18,746 nucleotides of DNA from Latescibacteria bacterium UBA6620 (GCA_002433075.1 DJHM01000032.1:1-18746); one strand, 5' to 3'. Shown: positions 6,786-15,678, numbered from the stretch's first letter. The notes: a model not told the origin generated them from the letters alone. Translations and numbers: made by a program.

Positions 6786-7939
6786 GCGTCCTCACCCTCG
6801 TCATCGATTGGCTCGATGAGCGACTTCCCCTCCGCCAGGTCCTGGAAACGCTCGTCAAAAACCTCCGAAAACCAGTCCCCCCTCACGCCAACTTCCTCTA
6901 TACCCTCGGCTCGCTCGCACTCTTTCTCTTTGTTCTTCAGGCCATCACGGGCGTCCTGATGATGATCTACTACAAGCCGACCGTGAGGGACGCCTACGAC
7001 AGTGTTTATTTCATCCACGATCGCGTCCCTTTCGGTTGGCTAATCCGACAGGTTCACGTCTGGGGCGCCAACCTGATGGTCCTGACGGTCCTCCTGCATA
7101 TGGTGAAAACCTTCGTTTACGGCGCCTACAAACGCCCCCGCGAAGTCACCTGGATGTTCGGCACGATCCTTCTCGGAACCGTGTTCGGCTTCGGCTTCAC
7201 CGGCTATCTCCTTCCCTGGGACCAGCTCGCTTATTGGGCAACGGTTGTCGGCACAGAAGCTCCAGGATCGATGCCCGTCTTCGGCCCGCTCGTACGAGAA
7301 TTGATGCGAGGGCAAACCGAAGTTGGAGAGGCCACCCTCGGAAGGTTCTTCGTTGTCCACGTGGCGGTGCTTCCCGTTCTGTTCGTGGCAGCCGTAAGCG
7401 TCCACCTGATCCTGGTCCGGATCCAGGGAACTTCTCCCTTGAACAGAACCGACGAACCGGAACCCACATGGTCTCAACTCCAGGCCGAGGGCGGACATCC
7501 CTTCTACCCGAACCACGTCCTCAAAGAAGGCATCGTCGCCTACCTCATCCTGGGTCTGCTGCTGACTCTCGCCATCCTCTATCCGTTAATGCCCACCGAG
7601 CGCGCGGATCCTTTCACCACACCCGAAGGAATCAAGCCGGAGTGGTATTTCCTCCCGATGTTCCAGCTACTCAAGTATCTGCCTGAGCCCATCGCTGTGG
7701 GGCTTCCCGGTCTGGTCGCCGCTGTGGTTTTCCTTCTACCCTTCTTGGACCGGTCGCCCGAACGCAATCCCCGCAGGCGGCCAGCCGCGATGGCGATCGC
7801 TGCCGGATTCCTCATCCTCACCCTCGCACTGGGGCTGCTCGGCCACGTCTCTGAAACCCGACGTGTCATCTTCGGAACGAGCTACGACTTCAGCGCAAAG
7901 GGGTGGCCGACGCCGGTGGCGGAGGAGGTTCTGGAATGA
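6782..7939 (+). CDS. Cytochrome b of a bc-type complex (b6 and subunit IV regions in one chain)
   Basis: 385 residues, predicted with about eight membrane helices. It carries two b haems and the quinol sites. Helix B has haem ligands in RQVHVWGAN...LLHMVK, 13 residues apart. Helix D has FFVVHVAVL...SVHLILV with 14 residues between the histidines, the spacing of cytochrome b6 rather than mitochondrial-type cytochrome b. The Qo loop motif reads KPEWYFLPMFQLLKYLP, so PEWY is intact. The subunit IV-like C-terminal half is fused in the same chain. The start is GTG 6782, overlapping the Rieske stop, and its end overlaps the cytochrome c gene by ATGA (7936-7939), so translation is coupled across all three. 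No cytochrome c1 gene is present. Confidence 0.95.
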   Translation: MSVLTLVIDWLDERLPLRQVLETLVKNLRKPVPPHANFLYTLGSLALFLFVLQAITGVLMMIYYKPTVRDAYDSVYFIHDRVPFGWLIRQVHVWGANLMVLTVLLHMVKTFVYGAYKRPREVTWMFGTILLGTVFGFGFTGYLLPWDQLAYWATVVGTEAPGSMPVFGPLVRELMRGQTEVGEATLGRFFVVHVAVLPVLFVAAVSVHLILVRIQGTSPLNRTDEPEPTWSQLQAEGGHPFYPNHVLKEGIVAYLILGLLLTLAILYPLMPTERADPFTTPEGIKPEWYFLPMFQLLKYLPEPIAVGLPGLVAAVVFLLPFLDRSPERNPRRRPAAMAIAAGFLILTLALGLLGHVSETRRVIFGTSYDFSAKGWPTPVAEEVLE

Positions 7940-8823
7940 ACTCCTGGCTGTGGGTTGCTTGCCTGTTCATCGTATCTCCCGCGGCGGCGCTCGACACCCT
8001 TCCTCCGGAAACCGAGCAAGCCTTCTACGACGGCGTACACGGCTATTTCGATTGCGTCGACTGTCACACGGACACGACCTCATCCACCATCGCGCGCAAC
8101 AGGCTCCCAGCCGTTTGCGGAGATTGTCATCCCAAGGCGAGGACCGACTTCGAGAAAAGCGTTCACTGGGGTGGCGGGAAGGCAGAAACCGTCTGTATCG
8201 ATTGTCACGGTATTCACGACATCGACCCCGTCAGCCAGCCGACGAGCAAGGCATATCGTTCACTCGTCTGTGGCGATTGTCACATCGGACCGATGGAGCA
8301 CTTCGCCACCGGACCTCATCACCCGGCCTTTGAAGTCGGTGGTCAACTCGCGTGTGCATCGTGTCACAGCAACCACGCGGTCCTTTCCCCCACGATCGAC
8401 GTCGTGCGGGAAGCCTGCGAAGCGTGCCATCCTGCAGATTCCGATGCTTTCGCATTCGGGCAAACGTTCGGACAGCGCATCGAAGCGGTCCGTACCACCC
8501 TCGACGACGCGAAAGAGAAAGTCTCGGTCGCAGAAGTGGAAGGAGTCGACACGCGCGGCGCCCAGAGTGCCATCCAGAACGCGCACGCAGCTTACACGCA
8601 GACCCGACTCGTCTGGCACGGACTGGACGACCAGACCATTCGCAGCACATCGGAAGGCGCTCTCGCGGCAGCCGAAACGGCCACCGCGGATCTTTTACGA
8701 TCCAGAGCCACCCTCGACCGACGAAAACTCTGGCTGATCGTTGTTTGGGTTTTCATCCTCGTCAGCGTCCTGCTGCTGACCCTCAAGAAGCGATCTCTCG
8801 ATGCCCGTTCTTCATCCAGCTGA
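7936..8823 (+). CDS. Membrane-anchored hexahaem cytochrome c
   Basis: 295 residues. A short hydrophobic signal peptide ends near A18. Six CxxCH haem-binding motifs follow, starting at C40, C61, C87, C112, C140 and C161, so the periplasmic domain should carry six c-type haems. Residues about 180-260 are an Ala-rich, charged, probably helical segment without haems. A single C-terminal helix (about 264-282) followed by KKR anchors it. GGAGGAGG (7921-7928) lies 7 nt before the ATG, a very strong ribosome binding site. An in-frame GTG at 7903 would be inside cytochrome b and is rejected. Its position after Rieske and cytochrome b suggests it replaces cytochrome c1 as electron acceptor, which is inference. 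The C-terminal anchor differs from NapC/NrfH proteins, which are anchored at the N-terminus. Confidence 0.93.
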   Translation: MNSWLWVACLFIVSPAAALDTLPPETEQAFYDGVHGYFDCVDCHTDTTSSTIARNRLPAVCGDCHPKARTDFEKSVHWGGGKAETVCIDCHGIHDIDPVSQPTSKAYRSLVCGDCHIGPMEHFATGPHHPAFEVGGQLACASCHSNHAVLSPTIDVVREACEACHPADSDAFAFGQTFGQRIEAVRTTLDDAKEKVSVAEVEGVDTRGAQSAIQNAHAAYTQTRLVWHGLDDQTIRSTSEGALAAAETATADLLRSRATLDRRKLWLIVVWVFILVSVLLLTLKKRSLDARSSSS

Positions 8824-8831
8824 GGTATGGC

Positions 8832-10217
8832 GTGTCTAACCAGAATATTCTGATCGTCGACGACGAACCCAATCTGCTCGAAAGCTTCAAGATCGGTCTG
8901 GAGTTGAAAGACTATGATGTGACGATCGCCGATGGGGGGAAGAAGGCCCTGAGCTAAATCGAGAAGCACACCTTTGATGTGGTTCTGCTCGATATCCGAA
9001 TGCCAGGGATGGACGGCATCGAGACTCTGCAGGAAATCCGCAAAAAGCGCCCGGACCAGATCGCCATTAGGCTCACCGGTCAGGGCAACATCGAAAGCGC
9101 CGTTGAAGCCGGCCGACTGGGGGCGTACGACTATCTCGAAAAACCATCCGCACCCGATGCCGTTCACCTCCGAATTCAGAAAGCCGTCGAGCATCGGGCG
9201 GTGGAAAAGCAACTCCACCATATCCAGGCCCTTGTCGGCGGCGATTTCGAGGGCGTCGTCGGTAAAAGCTCGGTGATGACCGACGTGTTCGACCTGGTCA
9301 AACGAATTGCGCCCACGGATAGCACGATCCTCATCACGGGAGAGACGGGAACCGTAAAGGAACTCATCGCCAGCGCGATTCACCTCAACTGCCCGCGATC
9401 AGAGGCCCGATTCTTCGCACTTCACTGTGCCGCGATTCCAAAAGAGCTCCTGAAAAATGAACTCTTTGGACACGAAAAAGGATCGTTCACGGGCGCATCG
9501 TCTCAGAAGACGGGCTACTTCGAGGCCGCGAACGGAGGAACGCTGTTTCTTGACGAAGTGGGCGAGATGAGTATTGCCGCGCAGGTCCGTTTGCTGCGCG
9601 TGCTACAGGAAAAGGAATTTATTCGTGTTGGATCGACGACCCCCATCCGAACCGATGTGCGACTCGTCGCAGCAACCAATCGTAATCTCGAAGAGGAAGT
9701 CGAGAAGGGCCGGTTCAGGGAGGATCTCTTTTATCGTCTCAACGTCATTCAAGTCCATATGCCCGCGTTACGAGATAGTCGGGACGACATTCCGCTTCTC
9801 GTTCACCATTTCCTCGAAAAGCATAAACCCAGGGATGCCGATTGCTCGAAAGAGATCACCGAGAAAGCGATGAACAGCCTCGTACATCACGACTGGCCGG
9901 GGAATGTTCGCGAACTCGAAAACATTGTTGAGCGAGCCGTCGCATTGTGCCAGGAAGATGCAATCGATGTAACAGATCTGCCTGCGACGCTACAGGACGG
10001 TACCGCGTCGACGATCAAGGATGCCACCAGCTATTCTCACCTTTCCCTCCAGAAGGCGCGTGAATCCTTCGAGCAAGTCTATATTCGGGAGGTCCTGACG
10101 AAAACCGGCGGGAACATAACCCACGCCTCCAAGATGGCCGGTATCGCGTGGCAGAACTTCCATCAGAAGTTGAAGAAGTACGACATCAATGCGAAGTCCT
10201 TCGCGAAGAAGAAATAG
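8832..10217 (+). pseudogene. Sigma-54-dependent response regulator (NtrC family), interrupted by an in-frame stop
   Basis: Read through, 461 codons encode receiver, AAA+ and Fis-type HTH domains. Codon 42 is TAA (8955-8957) with the same frame continuing on both sides, so this is a point nonsense change, not a frameshift. Receiver: D10, D11 and phospho-acceptor D54 (LLDIRMPGMDG). AAA+: Walker A reads GETGTVKE instead of GETGTGKE (V175; codon 9354-9356), the GAFTGA loop reads GSFTGA (217-222), and Walker B LFLDE and WPGNVRELEN are intact. The HTH is near the C-terminus. The start is GTG with GAGG 6 nt ahead, 8 nt after the cytochrome gene, so it belongs to the respiratory operon. A reinitiation at GTG 8979 would lack the D10/D11 pocket and has no ribosome binding site. 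Decay is favoured; a sequencing error is the alternative. No partner kinase is in the window. Confidence 0.85.
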
Positions 10218-10242
10218 CCGATCCATTCGATCTTGCCTGAAA

Positions 10243-10280
10243 CGAAAAGCCCTCCCGAGAGATCTCGAGAGGGCTTTTCG
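10243..10280. terminator. Bidirectional intrinsic terminator between convergent genes
   Basis: CGAAAAGCCCTC (10243-10254) pairs perfectly over 12 nt with GAGGGCTTTTCG (10269-10280). The loop region contains a further small palindrome (GAGATCTC, 10259-10266). T-rich runs lie at the 3' side of the stem on both strands, so it can end both the regulator transcript from the left and the aconitase transcript from the right. Confidence 0.9.
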
Positions 10281-10297
10281 TTTTCCTACCAGCGTTG

Positions 10298-12982
10298 TCA
10301 GTTCTTCAGGAAGTTCCTCAGAACGGTGTGCAGAATCCCACCATTTCTGTAGTAGTCCACTTCCACCGGCGTGTCTATCCTCACCGTCGCCGTGAAGGTC
10401 TTTTCGCCGTTTTCTCCCCTGGCCGTCACCGTCACATCCTGCAAAGGCGTGAGACCATCCCCGGCAATACCCATAATATCGAACGTTTCCGTGCCATCCA
10501 ATCCAAGGGACGCCGGGTTCTCGTCATCCTTGAACTGTAGGGGCAACACTCCCATTCCAACCAGGTTGCTACGGTGGATGCGTTCAAAGCTCTCCGCGAT
10601 GACGGCTCGAACACCCTGCAAAGCGGGGCCTTTGGCCGCCCAGTCCCTGGAGGATCCTGTCCCATACTCCTTACCTGCCAGAACGATAACCGGTGTCTGT
10701 TCCTCCACGTATTTCATCGCTGCATCGTAGATACTCATCTCCTCGCCATCCGGAAGATGCCGAGTCACGCCACCTTCCGTCCCCGGCGAAAGGAGGTTTC
10801 GAATCCGGATGTTCGCGAAGGTGCCGCGCATCATTACCTCGTGATTGCCACGTCGCGATCCATAAGAATTGAAATCCTTCGGTTCGACTCCCCGTTCGAT
10901 CAGGTAGCGCCCGGCGGGACTGTCGACCGCGATGCTTCCCGCTGGAGAGATGTGATCTGTCGTCACCGAATCCCCCAGAACGGCCAGTACTCGTGCTCCG
11001 GCAATGTCCGTGATCGGACCCGGCTCCGCGGACAGATCCTGGAAGAACGGAGGCTCCTGCACGTAATTACTCGCCGTGTTCCATCCGTAGAGATCTCCGC
11101 CCTGTCCTCCGATCGCGTTCCACATCTCGTTCCCGTCAAACACATTGCCATAGCGTCCGCTGAACATCTCGGGTTGGAGCGCCTCTACCACCGTATCCGC
11201 TATGTGATCTTGCGAAGGCCAGATATCGCGAAGAAAAACCGGCTGCCCGTCCGCTCCCTCTCCCAGAGGCTCTTTTACAAGATCAATATCCACACGGCCG
11301 GCGATGGCATAGGCAACTACAAGCGGAGGTGAAGCCAGATAGTTAGCCTTCACGTGCGGGTTGACCCGCCCTTCGAAGTTTCGGTTTCCCGACAGCACCG
11401 AAGCGGCCACGAGATCCCCTTCATCGATCGCCTCCACCACCGGATCGGGCAACGGTCCGCTGTTGCCGATACACGTCGTACACCCGTAGCCCACCGTATG
11501 GAATCCCAAAGACTCGAGATCCCCCGTCAGACCCGCACGATCCAGATAGTCCGTCACCACACGTGAGCCTGGAGCGAGGCTCGTCTTCACATAGGCCGGT
11601 ACCGATAGGCCTTTTTCAACCGCGTTCTTCGCAAGAAGACCGGCTGCAACCATCACCGAGGGATTGCTCGTGTTCGTGCAGCTCGTGATCGCCGCGATCA
11701 CCACCGCGCCGTGCCCCATAGCTACTTCGTTCCCGTCGAGCGAAACATCCACCGTCCGGGTTCGCTCCGCTGCGTTCAGGCCGAATCCGCTGTTCCCCAC
11801 CGGCGCTTCCAAAGCGTCCTCGAATCCGCCGCGCATATCGTTCAGCGGAATGCGGTCCTGCGGTCGCTTGGGGCCAGCCAGACTTGGCTCTACGCTCCCC
11901 AGGTCCAGTTCGATCGTGTCCGTGAACGAAGGTTCCGGACTTTCGTCTGTTCTGAACAACCCCTGCTCTTTGGTGTAGCGCTCGACCAGGTCCACCTCGT
12001 CCGGCGTTCGGCTTGTACGCTCGAGATAACGAAGCGTCTCGTCGTCCGTGGGAAAGAAGCCCATTGTGGCGCCGTACTCAGGAGCCATATTCGCAATCGT
12101 CGCCCGGTCGGCAAGCGACATACTCGACAGGCCGGACCCGTAGAACTCCACGAACTTGCCGACCACACCCTTCTCCCGCAGCATCTGTACGACTGTCAGC
12201 GCGAGGTCTGTCGCCGTGGCGCCCTCAGGGAGTGTCCCCTGAAGTTTAAATCCAATAACTTCGGGAGCGAGCATATAGATCGGCTGTCCGAGCATTACCG
12301 CTTCTGCTTCGATGCCACCCACCCCCCAGCCAAGGACCCCCAGTCCGTTAATCATCGTCGTATGCGAGTCCGTCCCCACGAGACTGTCGGGGAAGGCAAC
12401 CCCATCTCGCAGCATCACGCCTTTGGCCAGATACTCCAGGTTCACCTGATGCACGATCCCGGTTGCGGGTGGCACGACCCGAAAGCTCTCGAACGCGTTT
12501 GACCCCCAACGGAGAAACTCATAGCGCTCGTTGTTGCGCTCAAACTCGATTTCCGCATTCTGCTGGAGAGCGTCGGTCGAGGCGAACCGATCCACTTGAA
12601 CGGAGTGATCGACGACCAGATCGGATGGAATCAGGGGCTCAATCTTACTCGGGTCGCCACCCAGACGATCCATCGCGGACCTCAAGGCAGCCAGGTCAAC
12701 CAGGGAGGGCACTCCGGTAAAGTCCTGAAGGACCACCCGGGCGGGTTTGAAAGGGATCTCTTCCTGCGTCGGATTGGCGGGATCCCATCCAGCGATGCGT
12801 TCCACATCGGCGGCGGTCACCTGATAGTCATCCAGATTGCGCAGACCCGCTTCCGCCAGAACCTTGATGCTGTAGGGCAAGCGGCCGATCGAATCGAACA
12901 CATCGAGCCGGTAGATCTGTACCGATCCACTCTTCGTAGCGAGTGTCGATTCCGCACCGAATGTGTTCTTGATCTCACTCAT
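10298..12982 (-). CDS. acnA: Aconitate hydratase A
   Basis: 894 residues; E. coli AcnA has 891. It isomerises citrate to isocitrate via cis-aconitate in the TCA cycle, using a [4Fe-4S] cluster. The cluster cysteines are C435 (AITSCTNTSNPSVM), C501 and C504 (YGCTTCIGNSGP). LVGTDSHTTMINGLGVLGWGVGG (around 201-223) and the C-terminal swivel domain motifs GDSVTTDHISPAGSI and GKEYGTGSSRDWAAKG are intact. Homologues of this type (AcnA/IRP1) can also bind RNA when the cluster is lost; that is family knowledge and is not shown here. GAGAGG (12991-12996 on the complement) is 8 nt before the ATG. It is a single-gene transcript divergent from a LysR regulator, with a shared terminator downstream. Confidence 0.98.
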   Translation of the reverse strand: MSEIKNTFGAESTLATKSGSVQIYRLDVFDSIGRLPYSIKVLAEAGLRNLDDYQVTAADVERIAGWDPANPTQEEIPFKPARVVLQDFTGVPSLVDLAALRSAMDRLGGDPSKIEPLIPSDLVVDHSVQVDRFASTDALQQNAEIEFERNNERYEFLRWGSNAFESFRVVPPATGIVHQVNLEYLAKGVMLRDGVAFPDSLVGTDSHTTMINGLGVLGWGVGGIEAEAVMLGQPIYMLAPEVIGFKLQGTLPEGATATDLALTVVQMLREKGVVGKFVEFYGSGLSSMSLADRATIANMAPEYGATMGFFPTDDETLRYLERTSRTPDEVDLVERYTKEQGLFRTDESPEPSFTDTIELDLGSVEPSLAGPKRPQDRIPLNDMRGGFEDALEAPVGNSGFGLNAAERTRTVDVSLDGNEVAMGHGAVVIAAITSCTNTSNPSVMVAAGLLAKNAVEKGLSVPAYVKTSLAPGSRVVTDYLDRAGLTGDLESLGFHTVGYGCTTCIGNSGPLPDPVVEAIDEGDLVAASVLSGNRNFEGRVNPHVKANYLASPPLVVAYAIAGRVDIDLVKEPLGEGADGQPVFLRDIWPSQDHIADTVVEALQPEMFSGRYGNVFDGNEMWNAIGGQGGDLYGWNTASNYVQEPPFFQDLSAEPGPITDIAGARVLAVLGDSVTTDHISPAGSIAVDSPAGRYLIERGVEPKDFNSYGSRRGNHEVMMRGTFANIRIRNLLSPGTEGGVTRHLPDGEEMSIYDAAMKYVEEQTPVIVLAGKEYGTGSSRDWAAKGPALQGVRAVIAESFERIHRSNLVGMGVLPLQFKDDENPASLGLDGTETFDIMGIAGDGLTPLQDVTVTARGENGEKTFTATVRIDTPVEVDYYRNGGILHTVLRNFLKN

Positions 12983-13095
12983 AGCAACATCCTCTCAGGG
13001 GGGACCGCCGGTCATCTCTTGCCGTCTGGGGCTGGTCATATGACGATAGATCGATATTCACTTTCTCTTGCCGCTCAATTTAGCCATATTAATCC

Positions 13096-13124
13096 ATTAT
13101 AAAAGCGAATGATTCGACTAATTC
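13096..13124 (-). promoter_or_regulatory. Candidate acnA promoter with an adjacent palindromic operator
   Basis: On the minus strand a perfect -10 TATAAT occupies 13096-13101, without a good -35 box. Exactly in the -35 area lies an 18-bp imperfect palindrome (13107-13124, GAATGATTCGACTAATTC) with 7 of 9 symmetric base pairs around a central TCGA. A promoter with a good -10, a poor -35 and a dyad over the -35 area is typical of activator-controlled genes. The divergent LysR regulator is the natural candidate to bind, but that link is inference from position. Confidence 0.5.
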
Positions 13125-13151
13125 ATATTCCCTTACGGAATTCCTCTATCC

Positions 13152-14033
13152 GTGATCGCGAACCTCGAAGCCCTCGCAGCCCTGGCCGATCTCGGCACGA
13201 TGACGCAAGCCGCCACGCGCCTGCGAATTACACAGTCCGCGGTCAGCAAGCGCATCGCCGCCCTCGAGGGCGAACTGAACCTTCGACTCGTCGAACCCGC
13301 GGGAAGAGGCGTCCGCCTGACCCCCGCTGGCGAAAACCTCCTCGATAAAACGGCACCCTTTATGGCCTCTCTGAAGGATGCGTTGCATCAGGGGGGGCCA
13401 TCGACGGGCGAAAGACTTGTGATCGGTGTGTCCGAATCCATCCTCGCATCCTGGGGCGGTAGCGTCCTGTCAGAAGTCTTGCGAAAGGTCCCCGATCTCG
13501 AAATTGGACTCAACGCTCACCGCAGCCCGGTGGCACTCGATCACGTCCGATCAGGCGAGTATATGCTCGCCCTCTGCGCGGGTGAGGCAGGCGAGACTCC
13601 CGAACTGAAGTCTGAAATCATCCTGCACGAACCGATGGTCATCGTACCCGCCGCCTTGGAGCCGATCCAGCTCAAGGAAACTCTGCCTGTACTCACGATC
13701 GAACCTCACGCGTCTACTTGGCGATACCTCGAGCGACGTCTGAGGGCTCACTCTGCCGAATGGGGATTCCGAATCGTTGTCGAACGCACCTTGCAGTCAT
13801 TCGCGTGTATCGCTCAGATCGCACGGTCGGGCCTTGCCCACGGTCTGGTCCCTCTCGGTATTGCGCAGTCGCTTGGAATACCCGCACGGTCACTGATCCG
13901 GTTTCCCGAACCGGGTCTGACGAGGCCGGTCAGCCTCGTCGGTCGAAGTCGAACCTGGGCTCGACCGGTCGTACGGGATTTCCACAACGCCCTTGTCCAG
14001 GAGATCGACCGAATCATCGACTCGATCTCGTAG
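13152..14033 (+). CDS. LysR-family transcriptional regulator
   Basis: 293 residues, the normal size. The N-terminal winged helix-turn-helix covers about residues 1-60, with MTQAATRLRITQSAVSKRIA (17-36) matching the LysR HTH signature. It is followed by a linker helix and a periplasmic-binding-protein-like ligand domain from about residue 88. The ligand is unknown. The gene is divergent from acnA, with 169 nt between them that hold a palindromic site. LysR proteins usually control the divergent neighbour, so regulation of aconitase is a fair guess, perhaps with a TCA-cycle intermediate as ligand. The GTG start has no strong Shine-Dalgarno sequence, only a weak GGA about 12 nt upstream. The gene for phosphoglycerate mutase follows after 88 nt and could be co-transcribed. 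Confidence 0.92.
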   Translation: MIANLEALAALADLGTMTQAATRLRITQSAVSKRIAALEGELNLRLVEPAGRGVRLTPAGENLLDKTAPFMASLKDALHQGGPSTGERLVIGVSESILASWGGSVLSEVLRKVPDLEIGLNAHRSPVALDHVRSGEYMLALCAGEAGETPELKSEIILHEPMVIVPAALEPIQLKETLPVLTIEPHASTWRYLERRLRAHSAEWGFRIVVERTLQSFACIAQIARSGLAHGLVPLGIAQSLGIPARSLIRFPEPGLTRPVSLVGRSRTWARPVVRDFHNALVQEIDRIIDSIS

Positions 14034-14121
14034 CATCGAAATTCTCCCATCCTGTCATCCGAGCCCGTATGTTCCGACTTCCCACGAACGATTCCCGGAC
14101 TTGAAACGCAGAGATTTATCA

Positions 14122-15678
14122 ATGCCAGAACCTCTCACTGCGTTGATCATCCTAGACGGCTGGGGTCTCAACCCTGACGAGGATCGCAACGCCGTTGCGA
14201 TTGCCGACACCCCGACGATGGATCGAATCACATTGGAATATCCATCGACCACGTTACTTACCTCGGGTCGCGAGGTCGGCTTGCCAAGAGGGTTGATGGG
14301 AAACTCCGAAGTCGGACACCTCAATCTTGGTGCAGGCCGTGTCGTCACGCAGGCGATAGCGCACATCGAAGAACGAATCGACGACGGCAGCTTCCTCACC
14401 AACGAGGCCCTGGTGACCTCCATCGACCGTGTCAGGACCGATGGAAAATTTCACCTGATGGGTCTCGTCTCCGACGGCGGTGTGCATTCCTGGCCCACCC
14501 ACTACCTGGGCCTTCTAAAGATGGCAAAAACAAGCGGACTCTCGCCCGAGCGCGTCTTCATCCACGTCTTCCTCGATGGTCGCGACACCCCTCCTACCAG
14601 CGGGTTAGACCGGGTCCGGGACCTCATCGATGCAACTCAGGACATCGGTGTGGGGCACGTGGCCAGCGTCTGTGGACGCTATTACGCGATGGACCGCGAT
14701 CAGCGGTGGGAACGGACGCAGCGAGCCTACGATCTGCTCACGATCGGCGATGGCGTCCACACCAACGATCCTTTGGCCGCGATCCAGGCCTCCTACTCGA
14801 AGGGCGTGACAGACGAGTTCGTCGAACCGACCACCATCGTTTCCAACGACGGGCGGCCCCTCGCCACGATCGACGACGAAGACTCTGTGATTTTCTTCAA
14901 CTTTCGCGGAGACCGACCACGACAACTCACACGAGCGTTCACCCTCGACGAATTCGACGGCTTCGAGCGACGAAAACTCCCATCCGTCCATTACACGACC
15001 CTGACGCGCTACGAACAGGATGTTCCTGTCGACGGTATCGCCTATCCCCCCGATGTCCTGTCTCAGGATATGCCGATGATCTTCGGAGAAACCGTTAGTC
15101 GGGCGGGCAAGAAACAGCTTCGCATCGCCGAGACCGAAAAATACGCGCACGTCACGTTTTTCTTTAACGGTCAGCGGGAAGAACCCTTCGAAGGAGAGTC
15201 CAGGATCCTGGTCCCATCCCCGAAAGATGTGCCCACCTACGACCACAAGCCTGAAATGAGCGCGCCCGAGATCTCCGATCGTCTCGTCGACGCCATCCAG
15301 TCCGACACCTTTGACACTGTTGTATGCAACTTCGCAAACCCGGATATGGTCGGGCATACAGGCGTGCTGACCGCCGCCGTATCTGCCGTCTCTACCGTCG
15401 ACCATTGCTTATCTAGAGTGCTCGATGCCGTCTCTGCCGTCGGAGGAAGGGCCATCGTCACAGCCGATCACGGCAACGCCGAGCAGATGATTCACTACAC
15501 GACTGGTGATCCACACACCGCACATACGACGAACGAAGTGCCCTTCGTCCTTGTCGATTCCAGTTTCGGGGGCACGCTACGTGAGGGAAGCGCCCTCTGC
15601 GACGTCGCACCCACGCTCCTCGGGATGATGGGCGTGCCCCGACCTCCGGAGATGACGGGCCACGACATCCGTTGCTGA
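14122..15678 (+). CDS. gpmI: 2,3-bisphosphoglycerate-independent phosphoglycerate mutase
   Basis: 518 residues; the family is usually 505-520. It interconverts 3- and 2-phosphoglycerate in glycolysis and gluconeogenesis using two Mn ions and a phosphoserine intermediate. The metal ligand D12 (LDGWG) and nucleophile S62 (GNSEVGH) are in their standard positions. VSDGGVHSW, FLDGRDTPP, FFNFRGDRPRQ and the C-terminal metal-site motifs NPDMVGHTG and TADHGNAEQM are intact. The open frame extends upstream to 13993 but overlaps the LysR gene; ATG 14122 gives the family-typical N-terminus. Its Shine-Dalgarno sequence is weak (CAGAGA, about 9 nt upstream). No terminator separates it from the LysR gene. 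Confidence 0.97.
   Translation: MPEPLTALIILDGWGLNPDEDRNAVAIADTPTMDRITLEYPSTTLLTSGREVGLPRGLMGNSEVGHLNLGAGRVVTQAIAHIEERIDDGSFLTNEALVTSIDRVRTDGKFHLMGLVSDGGVHSWPTHYLGLLKMAKTSGLSPERVFIHVFLDGRDTPPTSGLDRVRDLIDATQDIGVGHVASVCGRYYAMDRDQRWERTQRAYDLLTIGDGVHTNDPLAAIQASYSKGVTDEFVEPTTIVSNDGRPLATIDDEDSVIFFNFRGDRPRQLTRAFTLDEFDGFERRKLPSVHYTTLTRYEQDVPVDGIAYPPDVLSQDMPMIFGETVSRAGKKQLRIAETEKYAHVTFFFNGQREEPFEGESRILVPSPKDVPTYDHKPEMSAPEISDRLVDAIQSDTFDTVVCNFANPDMVGHTGVLTAAVSAVSTVDHCLSRVLDAVSAVGGRAIVTADHGNAEQMIHYTTGDPHTAHTTNEVPFVLVDSSFGGTLREGSALCDVAPTLLGMMGVPRPPEMTGHDIRC

Noticed and set aside
8955..8957. Recoding of the TAA (selenocysteine, pyrrolysine or programmed readthrough) in the response regulator
   Set aside because: Selenocysteine uses TGA and pyrrolysine TAG. 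No structured element follows the TAA, and the position in receiver domains holds an ordinary polar residue. Decay or sequencing error is simpler.
8592..9383. 263-codon open frame on the minus strand over the interrupted regulator
   Set aside because: It could tempt one to replace the broken regulator, but its translation shows no family features, whereas the plus strand gives receiver, AAA+ and HTH motifs.
8979..10217. A functional shorter regulator starting at GTG 8979
   Set aside because: It would lack the first beta strands and the acidic pocket of the receiver, has no ribosome binding site at usable spacing, and still carries the altered Walker A motif.
11711..12502. 263-codon open frame on the plus strand inside acnA
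   Set aside because: Antisense shadow of aconitase; no ribosome binding site, no recognisable protein features.
14605..15405. 266-codon open frame on the minus strand inside gpmI
   Set aside because: Antisense to intact phosphoglycerate mutase; no domain or operon support.
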